DNA of 64,000 nt. Origin: Viola odorata (taxonomy: Eukaryota > Streptophyta > Magnoliopsida > Malpighiales > Violaceae). Positions 9,957 through 22,633 of this stretch are shown here, piece after piece. The position numbers were made by a program, and so were the translations under genes. How positions within the stretch are numbered: position 1 is the first letter of the stretch; every line of letters starts with the position of its first letter. Below the pieces are notes generated by a model. It did not search any database. It was given only the letters and a program-made list of their open reading frames with translations, and was not told the origin of the DNA. The stretch lies in the NCBI GenBank assembly GCA_963691705.1, contig OY829540.1:49450158-49514157 (forward strand), in the 5' to 3' direction.

Positions 9957-12900
9957 CAAGCAAACTTCACAGAAGAACAAAAAGAAGAGTTCGCATTCAC
10001 AATTGAAACTTCACCAAATTTTGGGTGCAACAAATCTTGGTATTTGGACAGTGGTTGCTCTAGCCACATGACAAATGACTCAACACTGTTTAGGGAGATC
10101 GACCCAACAGTCAAAGTTCGCGTAAAGCTAGCAAATGGTGAAATTGTCTATTCGGAAGGGAAAGGAACTGTAACTATGCAAACCAGCAAAGGTACAAAAC
10201 TAATCAGAGATGTTCTTTTAGTTCCAAATTTAAGGAACAATTTGCTAAGTGTGGGACAAATGATGAGGAGAGGTTATTCTCTGAATTTTAAGGATGATCA
10301 CTGCAGTATTTACGATGCTGAAGGTAAAGGAGTCACTAAAGTTCCTATGATAAACAATAGCTTCCAAATTGAATGTAATTTTGCTGGTGAAAGTGCATGT
10401 AATCTTGTTAGCAAAGATGAATCAAGTTTGTGGCACAGGAGATGTGGTCATTTTTATTATCAAGTGTTGCAGCTGGCACATCAAAAGAATATGGTTAGGG
10501 AACTACCTATCATTCAAGTAAGCAAGGAAATTTGTAAGGCTTGCCAACTCGGGAAACAACAAAGGGAGAATTTCAGCTCAAAAGGTGCTTGGAGGGCTAG
10601 TGAGAAGCTGCAATTGGTTCACACTGATCTTTGTGGACCAATGAGGACTCCATCAATGAGTGGAAACAAGTATTTTATGTTGTTTATTGATGATTTGACG
10701 AGAATGACTTGGGTGAACTTCCTAAGACAGAAATCAGATGTGTTTACTGTCTTTAAAAGGTTCAAAGCTTTTGTTGAAACTCAAAGTGGATGCAAATTGA
10801 AGACTTTAAGATCTGACAATGGCACAGAGTACACGTCATCACAGTTTAATCGGTTTTATGAAGAACATGGTGTTGATAGACAACTCACGACTCCCTACAT
10901 GCCACAACAAAATGGTGTTTCTGAGAGGAAGAACCGGACAGTCATGGAGATGGCAAGGTACATGATTGCGGAGAAATCTATGCCAAAGAAATTTTGGGCA
11001 GAGGCTGTTTTTACAGCTGTGTATTTGCAGAACAGACTTCCTACAAGGCCTGTTGAAGGTGTCACTCCAATTGAAGCATGGTGTGGGGTGAAACCAAGTG
11101 TTAGACATCTAAAAGTGTTTGGTTCTATGTGTTATGTTCACATTCCAGCAGAAAAAAGGCATAAACTTGAAGACAAAGCTGTAAAGGGTGTATTTCTTGG
11201 CTATAGTTCAGTATCAAAGGGTTATAGGGTGTTTAATCTTCAAACCGTGGAATTGGGATGAGAAGAAAGTAGAAAGGAAAAATGAGCAGAAAGTAGAAAG
11301 GAAAAATGATACTACTGCAAGTCCTGAAAGTAGCAAATCGCATCAGCACAATGAAGTTGGTGAATCATCTCATATCAATGAAGAAGATTATGATTCTGAG
11401 AGCCCACCAAAGAAAGTTAAATCTCTCTCCGATGTCTATGAGAGGTGTAACTTCGCATGCACTGAACCTACTTGTGTTGAAGAAGCTATGCAGCATGATG
11501 AATGGGAAAATGCAATGAAGGAGGAGCTGAAAATGATAGAGAAAAATCAGACTTGGGATATGGTGAGCAAGCCTCAGGATAAGAAGGTTATTGGTGTCAA
11601 ATGGATTTTCAAAACTAAAAAGAATCCAAATGGGAGTGTAAACAAGTTCAAGGCCAGATTGGTTGCAAAGGGGTATGCTCAAGAAGCTGGAGTTGATTAT
11701 GGTGACACTTTTGCTCCAGTCGCAAGACATGACACAATAAGAATGTTGCTGGCATTAGCTGCGCAAAATCACTGGCAAGTTCATCAATTAGATGTGAAAT
11801 CAGCTTTTCTTAACGGATACTTGCAGGAAGAGATATTTATTGATCAACCAGAAGGTTTTCAAGTCGAGGGGAGTGAAGACAAGGTGTACAGGTTAAAAAA
11901 AGTTCTTTATGGGCTGAAACAAGCACCAAAGGCATGGTATAGCAGAATTGATGCTTACTTTGCTTAAAAAAGATTTGTCAGAAGCTCAAGCGAAGCAACT
12001 CTGCATGTTAGAGCTGAAAAAAATGATGTGTTGATTATCTCCTTGTATGTTGATGATTTGTTGGTAACAGGAAACAATCCTGTTTTGGTTAAAGCCTTCA
12101 AGGAGGAGATGAAGGAGTAATTTGAGATGACTGATTTGGGAATAATGAGCTATTTTTGAGGCATGGAAATCAGCCAAAGTGATGAAGGAATCTTCATTTC
12201 TCAAGCTAAATTTGAAAGAGAAATTCTGAAAAAGTTCATAATAGAGGAGTGCAAACTAGCTCCAACTCCTCTTGCTACAAATTTGAAGCTGCAAAAGGAA
12301 GATGATGTTGAAAAGGTTGATGGGAAGTTGTATAGAAGTGTTATTGGGTGCTTGTTGTATTTGACAGCAACGAGACCTGATTTAATATTCGCGGCAAGTT
12401 ATTTGTCAAGATTCATGCAATCACCAAGTACTAATCATTTTGCTGCTGTGAAAAGGGTGTTAAGGTATGTCAAAGGGACTATGGATTATGGAATTTGGTT
12501 CAAGAAGTGTTCGAATTTTAAGTTGCATGCTTATTCGGATAGCGATTGGGCAGGATCAAGTGAAGATATGAAGAGTACTTCAGGCTACACTTGTTCTTTT
12601 GGGTCTGGTATGTTCACTTGGAACTAAAAAAAGCAAGAAACAATCGGTCAATCAACAGCTGAAGCTGAGTACATTGCAGCTGCAACAGTAGTAAATCAAG
12701 TTATCTGGGTGAGAGAAGTCTTGGAAGATTTGAAGCTGAAGCAAGAAGGTCCAACTCCTATATTTGTTGATAATCAATCAGCTGTAGCTATTGCCAAAAA
12801 TCCAGTTCAGCATGGGAGAACCAAGCATATCAAAGTCAAGTTTCATTTCATAAGAGAAGCTGAAAATGAAGGTGAAGTTGATCTGCAGCATTGCTATGGC

Positions 12901-13008
12901 CATGATCAAGTTGCTGATATTTTGACAAAAGCTTTGCCTAAAGATAAATTTGAAAATCTTCGTACAAAACTTGGAGTATCACGCAAAAGGGTCAAGGAGG
13001 AGTGTTAA
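9957..13008 (+). pseudogene. Copia pol, copy C
   Basis: Same domain order as copy B: protease (WYLDSGCSSHM), integrase (HTDLCGP, RSDNGTEY, GVSERKN), RT (LDVKSAFLNG, YVDDLLV), RNase H (DSDWAGS). It is nearly identical to B. Stops: TGA 11,259-11,261 with frame change, TAA 11,965-11,967, TAA 12,118-12,120, TGA 12,157-12,159, TAA 12,625-12,627. The last 99 residues (12,709-13,008) are open. It carries the B/C-specific stops (11,965 and 12,157) but not the A/D frameshift. Confidence 0.93.
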
Positions 13009-13499
13009 AGTATGCCCTTTTGCCTGATATCATGCTGATATCGTGGTTACATGGGTTGGTAACACTTGGGCGTTATCTCCTTTGGCAGGATAACGCCACT
13101 TTTGGCTTGTTGGTTAACACTTGGGTTGTTAACGTTGCCTCCGCTGTCCATTACCTTGTTAACTATTTTAGCTTGTTAATGTTTCTTTTGTAGGATAACG
13201 CCAAGCTGTTTTGGCTTGTTAACGGCACGTTAACTCTGCCTTGGATTAATACTCCTTTGGGTACTGACGCTGCCATGCTGTCACTGCTCCTCTTGGTTAA
13301 AGTCAACTTTGGTTAAAGTCACCTTGGGCATGTTAACGCCACGTTTCCATTTTGTTGTTGACGCGGCCGCTGTGCATCAGCTTGTTAACTTTGGTTTATT
13401 AATGTTTCTTTTGGATGTTATCGCTTGGCATGTAAATCTTGTCTTTGTTTAACGCTGCCACCTGTACTTTTACTTGTAGAATCTAGAACCTCCTAGTAG

Positions 13500-13555
<56 letters not shown>

Positions 13556-13669
13556 CTGTAAGATATACGAATGAAATCTTTTGCATAATTAATGAAGAAA
13601 ATCATCTTTTGCTTATAGAAATTAGAAAATACAAAAATCCCAGAATCTTCATCAACCTCAAAACCAACA
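13003..13669 (+). repeat. Shared copia LTR between copies C and D (667 bp)
   Basis: Same ends as 8142-8812 and the same GTTAAC cluster. It is four bases shorter in the (TA)n tract (13,501-13,553). It serves as the 3' LTR of C and the 5' LTR of D. Confidence 0.92.
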
Positions 13670-13751
13670 ATTGGTAGCGAAGCGCTGTTGATCTTAAGGG
13701 ACTGCTTTGAAATCAAGAAAATCAGATCTGTTTTGAAATCAAGAAAATCAG

Positions 13752-14813
13752 ATGTCAACCAACGCAAGTTTGCCAGCACTAACAATTTTCAATGGAGAAA
13801 ATTATGATTTCTGGTTCATAAGAATGAAAGCTTTTCTTATGGCTCAAGATCTTTGGGTATCAGTAGAAAAAGAATATGTACCAACAGATACAACCGAGAT
13901 GTCAGTGGCTCAAATCAAAAAGGAAAAGGAGGAGTCAACCAAGAACATGAAAGCTCTCACCTTTATGCATTCATGTGTATCTGAATCTATTTTTCCAAGG
14001 CTTGTTGGCGCATCAACAGCTCATCAAGTGTGGAAGATCTTGGAGGAAGAGTATCAAGGCTCAGAGAAGGTCCGATCAATCAAGTTGCACACTTTGAGAA
14101 GACAGTTTGAAGGTCTAAACATGAAAGAGACAGAGAAAATCAAAGATTACTCGTCAAGAGTAATTGAGGTCGTGAATCAAATGAAGTTGCTTGGTGAGAA
14201 GTTTGAAGAAAGAAGAATTGTTGAGAAAATGTTAATAACACTTCCTGAAAATTTTGATTCAGTTGCAGCCGCGATTGAACAATCAAGGGATCTATCAGTA
14301 CTCAGTGTTACAGAGTTAATAGGCTCCCTGCAAGCTCATGAACAAAGGCTTCTGCATAGTTCAGAAACCATAACCGAAGGTGCTTTTCAAGCTAGGCACA
14401 ATTACAGATTCAAGCAAGATGAGAAGAAAAATGGTGAAGAAAGAAGCAGTGGTTACAAAAAAGATGAAGAGAATTCAGGAGCTGCGAAGAATTACAATTG
14501 GAAAGGAAATTTTCCTCCGTGTGCTGTGTGTAATAAGACCAACCATTCAGAAAAGGATTTCCTGATGAAGGTTCAATGTCAAGCCTGTAACAAATTTGGC
14601 CACATAGAAAAAGATTGCTGGAAGAAGGTTCAATGTGAAGCTTGTAATAAATTTGGTCACATAGAAAGAGTGTGCAGGGCAAAGATTCAATGTCATTTCT
14701 GCAAAAGATTTGGTCATATGGAAGGATTTTGCAAAGTTAAACTAAATCAAGGACGACAACAACCTTATGCACAACAGCCAAGACCCGCAGCTCAGAATCA
14801 GAACCAGAATTAG
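13752..14813 (+). CDS. Copia gag, copy D (353 aa)
   Basis: Same protein as copy C gag: the N-terminal gag core, one degenerate and three complete CCHC knuckles, and the same TAG at the gag-protease boundary (14,811-14,813). The leader from the LTR end to the ATG is 82 bases and contains a short direct repeat of TTTGAAATCAAGAAAATCAG. It is open and could be translated if the LTR is active. Confidence 0.85.
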   Translation: MSTNASLPALTIFNGENYDFWFIRMKAFLMAQDLWVSVEKEYVPTDTTEMSVAQIKKEKEESTKNMKALTFMHSCVSESIFPRLVGASTAHQVWKILEEEYQGSEKVRSIKLHTLRRQFEGLNMKETEKIKDYSSRVIEVVNQMKLLGEKFEERRIVEKMLITLPENFDSVAAAIEQSRDLSVLSVTELIGSLQAHEQRLLHSSETITEGAFQARHNYRFKQDEKKNGEERSSGYKKDEENSGAAKNYNWKGNFPPCAVCNKTNHSEKDFLMKVQCQACNKFGHIEKDCWKKVQCEACNKFGHIERVCRAKIQCHFCKRFGHMEGFCKVKLNQGRQQPYAQQPRPAAQNQNQN

Positions 14814-17800
14814 CAAGCAAACTTCACAGAAGAACAAAAAGAAGAGTTCGCATTCACAATTGAAACTTCACCAAATTTTGGGTGCAACAAATCTTGGTAT
14901 TTGGACAGTGGTTGCTCTAGCCACATGACAAATGACTCAACACTGTTTAGGGAGATCGACCCAACAGTCAAAGTTCGCGTAAAGCTAGCAAATGGTGAAA
15001 TTGTCTATTCGGAAGGGAAAGGAACTGTAACTATGCAAACCAGCAAAGGTACAAAACTAATCAGAGATGTTCTTTTAGTTCCAAATTTAAGGAACAATTT
15101 GCTAAGTGTGGGACAAATGATGAGGAGAGGTTATTCTCTGAATTTTAAGGATGATCACTGCAGTATTTACGATGCTGAAGGTAAAGGAGTCACTAAAGTT
15201 CCTATGATAAACAATAGCTTCCAAATTGAATGTAATTTTGCTGGTGAAAGTGCATGTAATCTTGTTAGCAAAGATGAATCAAGTTTGTGGCACAGGAGAT
15301 GTGGTCATTTTTATTATCAAGTGTTGCAGCTGGCACATCAAAAGAATATGGTTAGGGAACTACCTATCATTCAAGTAAGCAAGGAAATTTGTAAGGCTTG
15401 CCAACTCGGGAAACAACAAAGGGAGAATTTCAGCTCAAAAGGTGCTTGGAGGGCTAGTGAGAAGCTGCAATTGGTTCACACTGATCTTTGTGGACCAATG
15501 AGGACTCCATCAATGAGTGGAAACAAGTATTTTATGTTGTTTATTGATGATTTGACGAGAATGACTTGGGTGAACTTCCTAAGACAGAAATCAGATGTGT
15601 TTACTGTCTTTAAAAGGTTCAAAGCTTTTGTTGAAACTCAAAGTGGATGCAAATTGAAGACTTTAAGATCTGACAATGGCACAGAGTACACGTCATCACA
15701 GTTTAATCGGTTTTATGAAGAACATGGTGTTGATAGACAACTCACGACTCCCTACACGCCACAACAAAATGGTGTTTCTGAGAGGAAGAACCGGACAGTC
15801 ATGGAGATGGCAAGGTGCATGATTGCGGAGAAATCTATGCCAAAGAAATTTTGGGCAGAGGCTGTTTTTACAGCTGTGTATTTGCAGAACAGACTTCCTA
15901 CAAGGCCTGTTGAAGGTGTCACTCCAATTGAAGCATGGTGTGGGGTGAAACCAAGTGTTAGACATCTAAAAGTGTTTGGTTCTATGTGTTATGTTCACAT
16001 TCCAGCAGAAAAAAGGCATAAACTTGAAGACAAAGCTGTAAAGGGTGTATTTCTTGGCTATAGTTCAGTATCAAAGGGTTATAGGGTGTTTAATCTTCAA
16101 ACCGTGGAATTGGGATGAGAAGAAAGTAGAAAGGAAAAATGAGCAGAAAGTAGAAAGGAAAAATGATACTACTGCAAGTCCTGAAAGTAGCAAATCGCAT
16201 CAGCACAATGAAGTTGGTGAATCATCTCATATCAATGAAGAAGATTATGATTCTGAGAGCCCACCAAAGAAAGTTAAATCTCTCTCCGATGTCTATGAGA
16301 GGTGTAACTTCGCATGCACTGAACCTACTTGTGTTGAAGAAGCTATGCAGCATGATGAATGGAAAAATGAAATGAAGGAGGAGCTGAAAATGATAGAGAA
16401 AAATCAGACTTGGGATATGGTGAGCAAGCCTCAGGATAAGAAGGTTATTGGTGTCAAATGGATTTTCAAAACTAAAAAGAATCCAAATGGGAGTGTAAAC
16501 AAGTTCAAGGCCAGATTGGTTGCAAAGGGGTATGCTCAAGAAGCTGGAGTTGATTATGGTGACACTTTTGCTCCAGTCGCAAGACATGACACAATAAGAA
16601 TGTTGCTGGCATTAGCTGCGCAAAATCACTGGCAAGTTCATCAATTAGATGTGAAATCAGCTTTTCTTAACGGATACTTGCAGGAAGAGATATTTATTGA
16701 TCAACCAGAAGGTTTTCAAGTCGAGGGGAGTGAAGACAAGGTGTACAGGTTAAAAAAAACTTCTTTATGGGCTGAAACAAGCACCAAAGGCATGGTATAG
16801 CAGAATTGATGCTTACTTTGCTCAAAAAAGATTTGTCAGAAGCTCAAGCGAAGCAACTCTGCATGTTAGAGCTGAAAAAAATGATGTGTTGATTATCTCT
16901 TTGTATGTTGATGATTTGTTGGTAACAGGAAACAATCCTGTTTTGGTTAAAGCCTTCAAGGAGGAGATGAAGGAGTAATTTGAGATGACTGATTTGGGAA
17001 TAATGAGCTATTTTTGGGGCATGGAAATCAGCCAAAGTGATGAAGGAATCTTCATTTCTCAAGCTAAATATGAAAGAGAAATTCTGAAAAAGTTCATAAT
17101 AGAGGAGTGCAAACTAGCTCCAACTCCTCTTGCTGCAAATTTGAAGCTGCAAAAGGAAGATGATGTTGAAAAGGTTGATGGGAAGTTGTATAGAAGTGCT
17201 ATTGGGTGCTTGTTGTATTTGACAGCAACGAGACCTGATTTAATATTCGCGGCAAGTTATTTGTCAAGATTCATGCAATCACCAAGTACTAATCATTTTG
17301 CTGCTGTGAAAAGGGTGTTAAGGTATGTCAAAGGGACTATGGATTATGGAATTTGGTTCAAGAAGTGTTCGAATTTTAAGTTGCATGCTTATTCGGATAG
17401 CGATTGGGCAGGATCAAGTGAAGATATGAAGAGTACTTCAGGCTACACTTGTTCTTTTGGGTCTGGTATGTACACTTGGAACTAAAAAAAGCAAGAAACA
17501 ATCGGTCAATCCACAGCTGAAGCTGAGTACATTGCAGCTGCAACAGCAGTAAATCAAGTTATCTGGGTGAGAGAAGTCTTGGAAGATTTGAAGCTGAAGC
17601 AAGAAGGTCCAACTCCTATATTTGTTGATAATCAATCAGTTGTAGCTATTGCCAAAAATCCAGTTCAGCATGGGAGAACCAAGCATATCAAAGTCAAGTT
17701 TCATTTCATAAGAGAAGCTGAAAATGAAGGTGAAGTTGATCTGCAGCATTGCTATGGCCATGATCAAGTTGCTGATATTTTGACAAAAGCTTTGCCTAAA

Positions 17801-17866
17801 GATAAATTTGAAAATCTTCGTACAAAACTTGGAGTATCACGCAAAAGGGTCAAGGAGGAGTGTTAA
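14814..17866 (+). pseudogene. Copia pol, copy D
   Basis: Domains as in B and C. Lesions: TGA 16,116-16,118 with the integrase-RT frame change, a one-base insertion in the A-run near 16,752-16,760, TAA 16,976-16,978 and TAA 17,483-17,485. It lacks the B/C-specific stops, since the Gln and Trp codons are intact. It differs from B/C by coding changes in integrase (Met to Thr, Tyr to Cys). From RT onward it matches copy A, so it belongs to a second subtype. Confidence 0.93.
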
Positions 17867-18493
17867 AGTATGCCCTTTTGCCTGATATCATGCTGATATC
17901 GTGGTTACATGGGTTGGTAACACTTGGGCGTTATCTCCTTTAGCAGGATAACGCCACTTTTGGCTTGTTGGTTAACACCTGGGTTGTTAACGTTGCCTCC
18001 GTTGTCCATTACCTTGTTAACTATTTTAGCTTGTTAATGTTTCTTTTGTAGGATAACGCCAAGCTGTTTTGGCTTGTTAACGGCACGTTAACTCTGCCTT
18101 GGATTAATACTCCATTGGGTACTGACGCTGCCATGTTGTCACTGCTCCTCTTGGTTAAAGTCAACTTTGGTTAAAGTCACCTTGGGCATGTTAACGCCAT
18201 GTTTCCATTTTTTTATTGACGCTACTGTTGTGCATCAGCTTGTTAACTTTGGTTTATTAATGTTTCTTTTGGATGTTATTGCTTGGCATGTAAATGTTGT
18301 CTTTGTCTTGGCAGTTAACGCTGCCACCTGTACTTTTGCTTGTAGAATCTAGAACCTTCTAGTAGCTATATATATATTTCTGTAAGATATACGAATGAAA
18401 TCTTTTGCATAATTAATGAAGAAAATCATCTTTTGCTTATAGAAATTAGAAAATACAAAAATCCCAGAATCTTTATCAACCTCAAAACCAACA
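17861..18493 (+). repeat. Copia 3' LTR, copy D (633 bp)
   Basis: TGTT...AACA. Same subtype as copy A: short TA tract and an extra TTGGCAGTTAAC block. It differs in both length and substitutions from the two internal shared LTRs. It marks the right end of the copia array. Confidence 0.9.
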
Positions 18494-19007
18494 AGTGGGC
18501 ACACTGATCTGGTGTAAAGAGTTCCCACCATTTCAAAGATATGTAGGCCAATATCATAGCAAAATATGGTGGAACAATGGCTGAAAAACCACATGAGAGA
18601 TATCTGCTAAAGAAATCATGGCAACAAGTTGATTAATTTGAAAGAAATGAGATTATGGGTCTTCATTTGTTTATTTATTCTTTCTAATGGGAATCTTTTT
18701 CTGAAGCATTCATTTTCATAAAAAATTACTCTCAAATATTTTAAAAAAAAGTTCTGTATTAAATCTTTCATCATATATATAGTGTACAACGTATACTTTT
18801 TAGCTTAGGGTTTCTTTCTCTCTTTCAAATGTATTTGGTGTCAGTCTAGGTTTGGAGGGAGAGGAATAAACAAAGTGAATTGCTTGCTGCAAAAGTAAAC
18901 CATTAAAGTATACTGCTTTTGTGGCTTATGACAGTGGTAAGGAATAAGTGTGGTTCCAAATTTTGCTAAATTTGGTCAAAAGTGTGAGAATAAGTGTGGT
19001 TTATAAC
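18494..19007. other. Second copy of the unclassified flank
   Basis: Duplicate of 2155-2668 (offset 16,339). No ORF, RNA or terminal repeat supported. Confidence 0.6.
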
Positions 19008-19278
19008 ACTAGAACTAAGTAATTAGTCTTGGGAGAATATGATTGAAAGCCACTCAACAACGCCATTATGTATTGCTTAGTTATATATACTGTACAACAA
19101 GTAACAACTATGTAAGAATAGGTTTTCTATAACAAACCATACCTATCACATATAGAAGATAAACATCACAGGTAAATACCATGTGATAATATACATCAGT
19201 TATCCAATACAAAAAAGTAAGAAGCGTCGGCTAACTAGGACTGTTGAAGTTGTTTTGTTGTTGTGTTGGCCTGGTATT
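19008..19278 (-). repeat. Second copy of the older copia LTR fragment
   Basis: Duplicate of 2669-2939, again cut at GGTATT by the Tat LTR. Confidence 0.78.
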
Positions 19279-19832
19279 TGATAACAGTATACCTAACGAC
19301 AAGGGTATCTTCGTCTTGTACCCTGCGGGGAGAGAAAATGAATGTTGTTCCTACCGTCACGGCAACGCCGAGGCTATCGCCTCCCTCTATGTGACTGACG
19401 CTGGGATGGTCGACATCAGCGAGGGGGTCTCACACATCACACTGTTGTAACACATGGCGTTATCCCATCCAGGCCAAGTCAGGCTCCCCGAGAGGAGCGT
19501 AGGCATCGCCTTGCCTAGGTAACGCCTACCCCTATACCTATATCTAGCGCAGCGGTAGCTCATCTCATCAACAAGGGGTCTTAACCCCCTGACGGGCGCG
19601 TTAGCACCTTGCGACCGAGATCATCCAGAAACGCCTCACTTTTGCCTATAAATACCTCCCCCACAAAGGAGGAAGGTAAGCAGTATTGATTGGCCCAAGC
19701 TTTGCCATTTTTGACCACTGATACTAACTTAAGCTTCGGAGGCGTCTTGCAGGTACAACGGACCGCCGTGGACGCTGAATCTGAGGAGCCCTTTTCGCCC
19801 TCCACCCTTCGGCAGAAGATAAATTCATATCA
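19279..19832 (+). repeat. Tat-type Ty3/gypsy 5' LTR, unit 2
   Basis: TGATA...TATCA ends, TATA box at 19,647, target GTATT at 19,274-19,278. This LTR heads the long Tat polyprotein that follows. No 3' partner is visible before the next element at 26,173, so the element is 3'-truncated. Confidence 0.85.
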
Positions 19833-20020
19833 AATTGGTGCTCTCGTTGAGAGCTTTGGTTCTATTAAGTGAGTATCCTTAATAACCAAGCTCCATTCTT
19901 CCCGAAGCTCGAAGGATTATAGCTTCAGATTCAGATCCCGCGCTGTCCCAATCCTCCAGCATCCCGTTTAACACTCGTCGATAACTTTTCACTTTCGCTA
20001 CTTCTGATACTTCAACTGCC

Positions 20021-22621
20021 ATGCAAGAGATCACCATAGGGGGATCAGATCCTCCCTTTAGACAAGTGACAGAAACATCTGCATTCCAGATCTGTTCCCC
20101 CTTTTCCCATATAGCGGGACCCAGCTATTCTACCCCCCAAACGAGGGGACCCATGAGAGGAGATGCGGACAACCCTCTTGTGAATTCAATAGCGGCCCTT
20201 CGAACCCAATTGGATCAGTTGACAGAATTGGCTGCTGGGTTTACGCCCCATTCCTCAAGACTCGGTGTGTCCTCCCAGATAGTTTTCACTCCGTCTATTG
20301 TTAACGAGCGACCGTTGTCACCACGGCAATCTAGAGGTATTCCGTCTTCTTTACCCTTGTCATCGGCCCCCATGAATGTTCTGCAATTTGCCCATGGACA
20401 AGTCGAACCTCCTAGATAATATAGGAGAGAAATTCCTATTCCCGAAGAAGGCCGCCGACATGATGAATACAGAGAGCATTGGGATGATAGGCGGGATGAG
20501 ATGTTCAGGGAACCATCTCCCAGATACAGTGAAAGATCAAGCAGCAGGAGGCGTCGGACTCGAACGCCGAGAAGCCGTAGCCGATCACCCAGGCGACATC
20601 ACGAATATGACCCTCAGAACCCAATATACGATGTCGAAAACCCCCCTTTGCATCGACCTTATGGAGTCCCTGACGGTAACGCGAGTCACCCGTTCAGTTA
20701 CCGTATAAGACATCACAGGGTCCATCGACATGTAAAACTCCCTACAGAATCGTACGATGGCACGAAAGACCCTATCTCTCACCTCAATAAGGTGAAAGAC
20801 TTCGTACAGTTTCAAACTCGTAGTGATGCTGTGCTATGCCAAATTTTCGTCATGACACTATCAGGAGTGGCACACCTCTAGTTCGAGGGACTCCCAGCCG
20901 GATCTATCAATAACTTTTTCCAGCTGGAAGATAAGTTCAGGAGTCGGTTTAGCACCGCGATCCCTATCAGGAAATCAGCAGCTGCGTTATTTGATATTCA
21001 TCATAAACCGCAGTAATCGTTAAATGAATTTTTAGGTCGATTTGATCTCGAAATGTCCCTGACGCCAGGGGTCACTATCGATTTCGCAGTAGAAGCCCAA
21101 AAGCGTAACTGCCATTACGGAAAATTGAGAGACACATTAATGGTGGACCCGCCATTGACCCTGGATGCACTAAGACTAAAAGCGCACAATTATGCGAGGA
21201 TGGAGGAAGAGGAATATAGAGAGCGGATGCGGGATATGCCATCAGAACCGTACCCGGTCTCAAGCGCCCCACTTAGCAACGCTCCTGATACACGACCGAG
21301 CGATGACTATAACCAGCGGAAAGAACACGCCGCCAAGGCCTCTAATCGGCAGAGAACCAATTTTTCAAAAGGGAGACCTGGAAATTCCCCTACCCGAAAA
21401 CAAGCGGATCTGCCAAAAGGCCGGATATACGACCCTGATCTTCCTTCCCTCATACTCCCAAGAGCAGAAATCCTAGCGATAGTCCAGCAGAGAAATCTAC
21501 CCATCTGTTACCCTGCTCCTGTGAAACCAGGAATAATCATGGGAGGAAGAGAGAATGCATTCTGTAAGTTCCACAAAGTCAAAGGACATTCGACAGATGT
21601 GTGCAGAGAGCTAAAATTGGCCATCGAACGCCTAGTTGAAGAAGGCTATCTTGGAGAGTTTGCCACCAAGGCGAGAGATGGGGCCAGGAATAATCCGGCC
21701 GAAAGGGTAACTGACCATAAGCAAACGCCTTCTCACGCCACGGGAGCTAACGCGATCCCTCTTGGGCAAAATAGTGAAACACTCAGTGTTCACAGCGATC
21801 ATGTGCCTATGATTAATATCATCGCGGGTGGGACGCCCTACTTTGATGAAGTTATACCACAAGCACCCGGTCCCGGGGAGAAGCGCAAACGCGAAAATGT
21901 GCAGGTGAAAATCGAGGCAATAAGTGCTTTAGACAGGATGGTATTGTCCTTCTCAGAAGAAGACGAGAAAGGTATTGTTTTTTCGCACAACGATGCGTTG
22001 GTAGTAACGCCCGTTATTGGTAGTCACGGAGTAAGAAGAACTCTTGTCGATAATGGGAGCGCGGTAAATCTGTTCTCGCTAGAAGCATACAACCTGATGA
22101 AGCGCCCTGACGGTGAGCTAACGCCTTACAAAAGGCCAATTATTGGGGTTGATGAGGTCCCGATTCCGGTAACAGGGATCACATCACTACCAGTATATTT
22201 CCGGGAGGACACATCCAAACGCTCAGAAGAATTATTATTTCTGGTAGTAGACTTGACTCTACCCTATAATGCCATACTGGGGCGGCCGTTCCTCAATCGC
22301 TTCGGGGCAGCGATATCACAGAAATACCTACGGATGAAATACCTTTCGTGGGACGGCGTGGTTTTAATCAAAGGAGACCAAAAACTAGCTGTCGAATGCT
22401 ACTTTCTCATGACTCAAAGGAGCTGTGATCGCTACATGTGCGTAGCGGACGACCCCTTCGATGATAAGGAAGAGAAGCGCACTCAGCCACTGGATAAAAT
22501 GATGTCAATACCTATCGGGGAGGACAGCGAAGTGAATCTCTTGGTCAGCGAGAAGCTAAGCACTGAAGAGAATGTGCAGTTAGTTCGACTGCTAAGAAAA
22601 TACAAAGGAGAATTCGCGTAG
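20021..22621 (+). pseudogene. Tat gag and protease
   Basis: One frame runs from ATG 20,021, interrupted only by stops: TAA 20,417-20,419, TAG 20,879-20,881 (Trp position), TAA 21,014-21,016 and TAG 22,619-22,621 (Trp position). The gag has an Arg/Ser-rich N-terminal segment (RTRTPRSRSRSPRR), a retrotransposon-gag capsid region (PTESYDGTKDPISHL) and a CKFHKVKGHSTDVC knuckle-like motif near 21,560. The protease shows LVDNGSAVNLF near 22,045, a DNGS version of the DT/SG active site, and AILGRPFLNRF. Stop codons without frameshifts suggest decay by point mutation. The element belongs to the Tat/Athila branch by gag and RT style. Confidence 0.9.
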
Positions 22622-22633
22622 AAACCAGCGGAC

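Larger units (their letters stand above)
4237..20575. repeat. 16,339-bp tandem duplication unit (second unit)
   Basis: Positions 1-4236 align with 16,340-20,575 at a constant offset of 16,339 and without indels. I counted about 13 substitutions. The unit runs from copia gag (4237) through copia copies B, C and D, the older LTR fragment and the Tat LTR to Tat gag (20,575). The first unit is only partly inside the window. The junction overlap AAGC (4233-4236) is present at both parental sites: Tat 20,572-20,575, and copia, for example 9094-9097. A collapsed or duplicated assembly would look the same. Confidence 0.9.
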
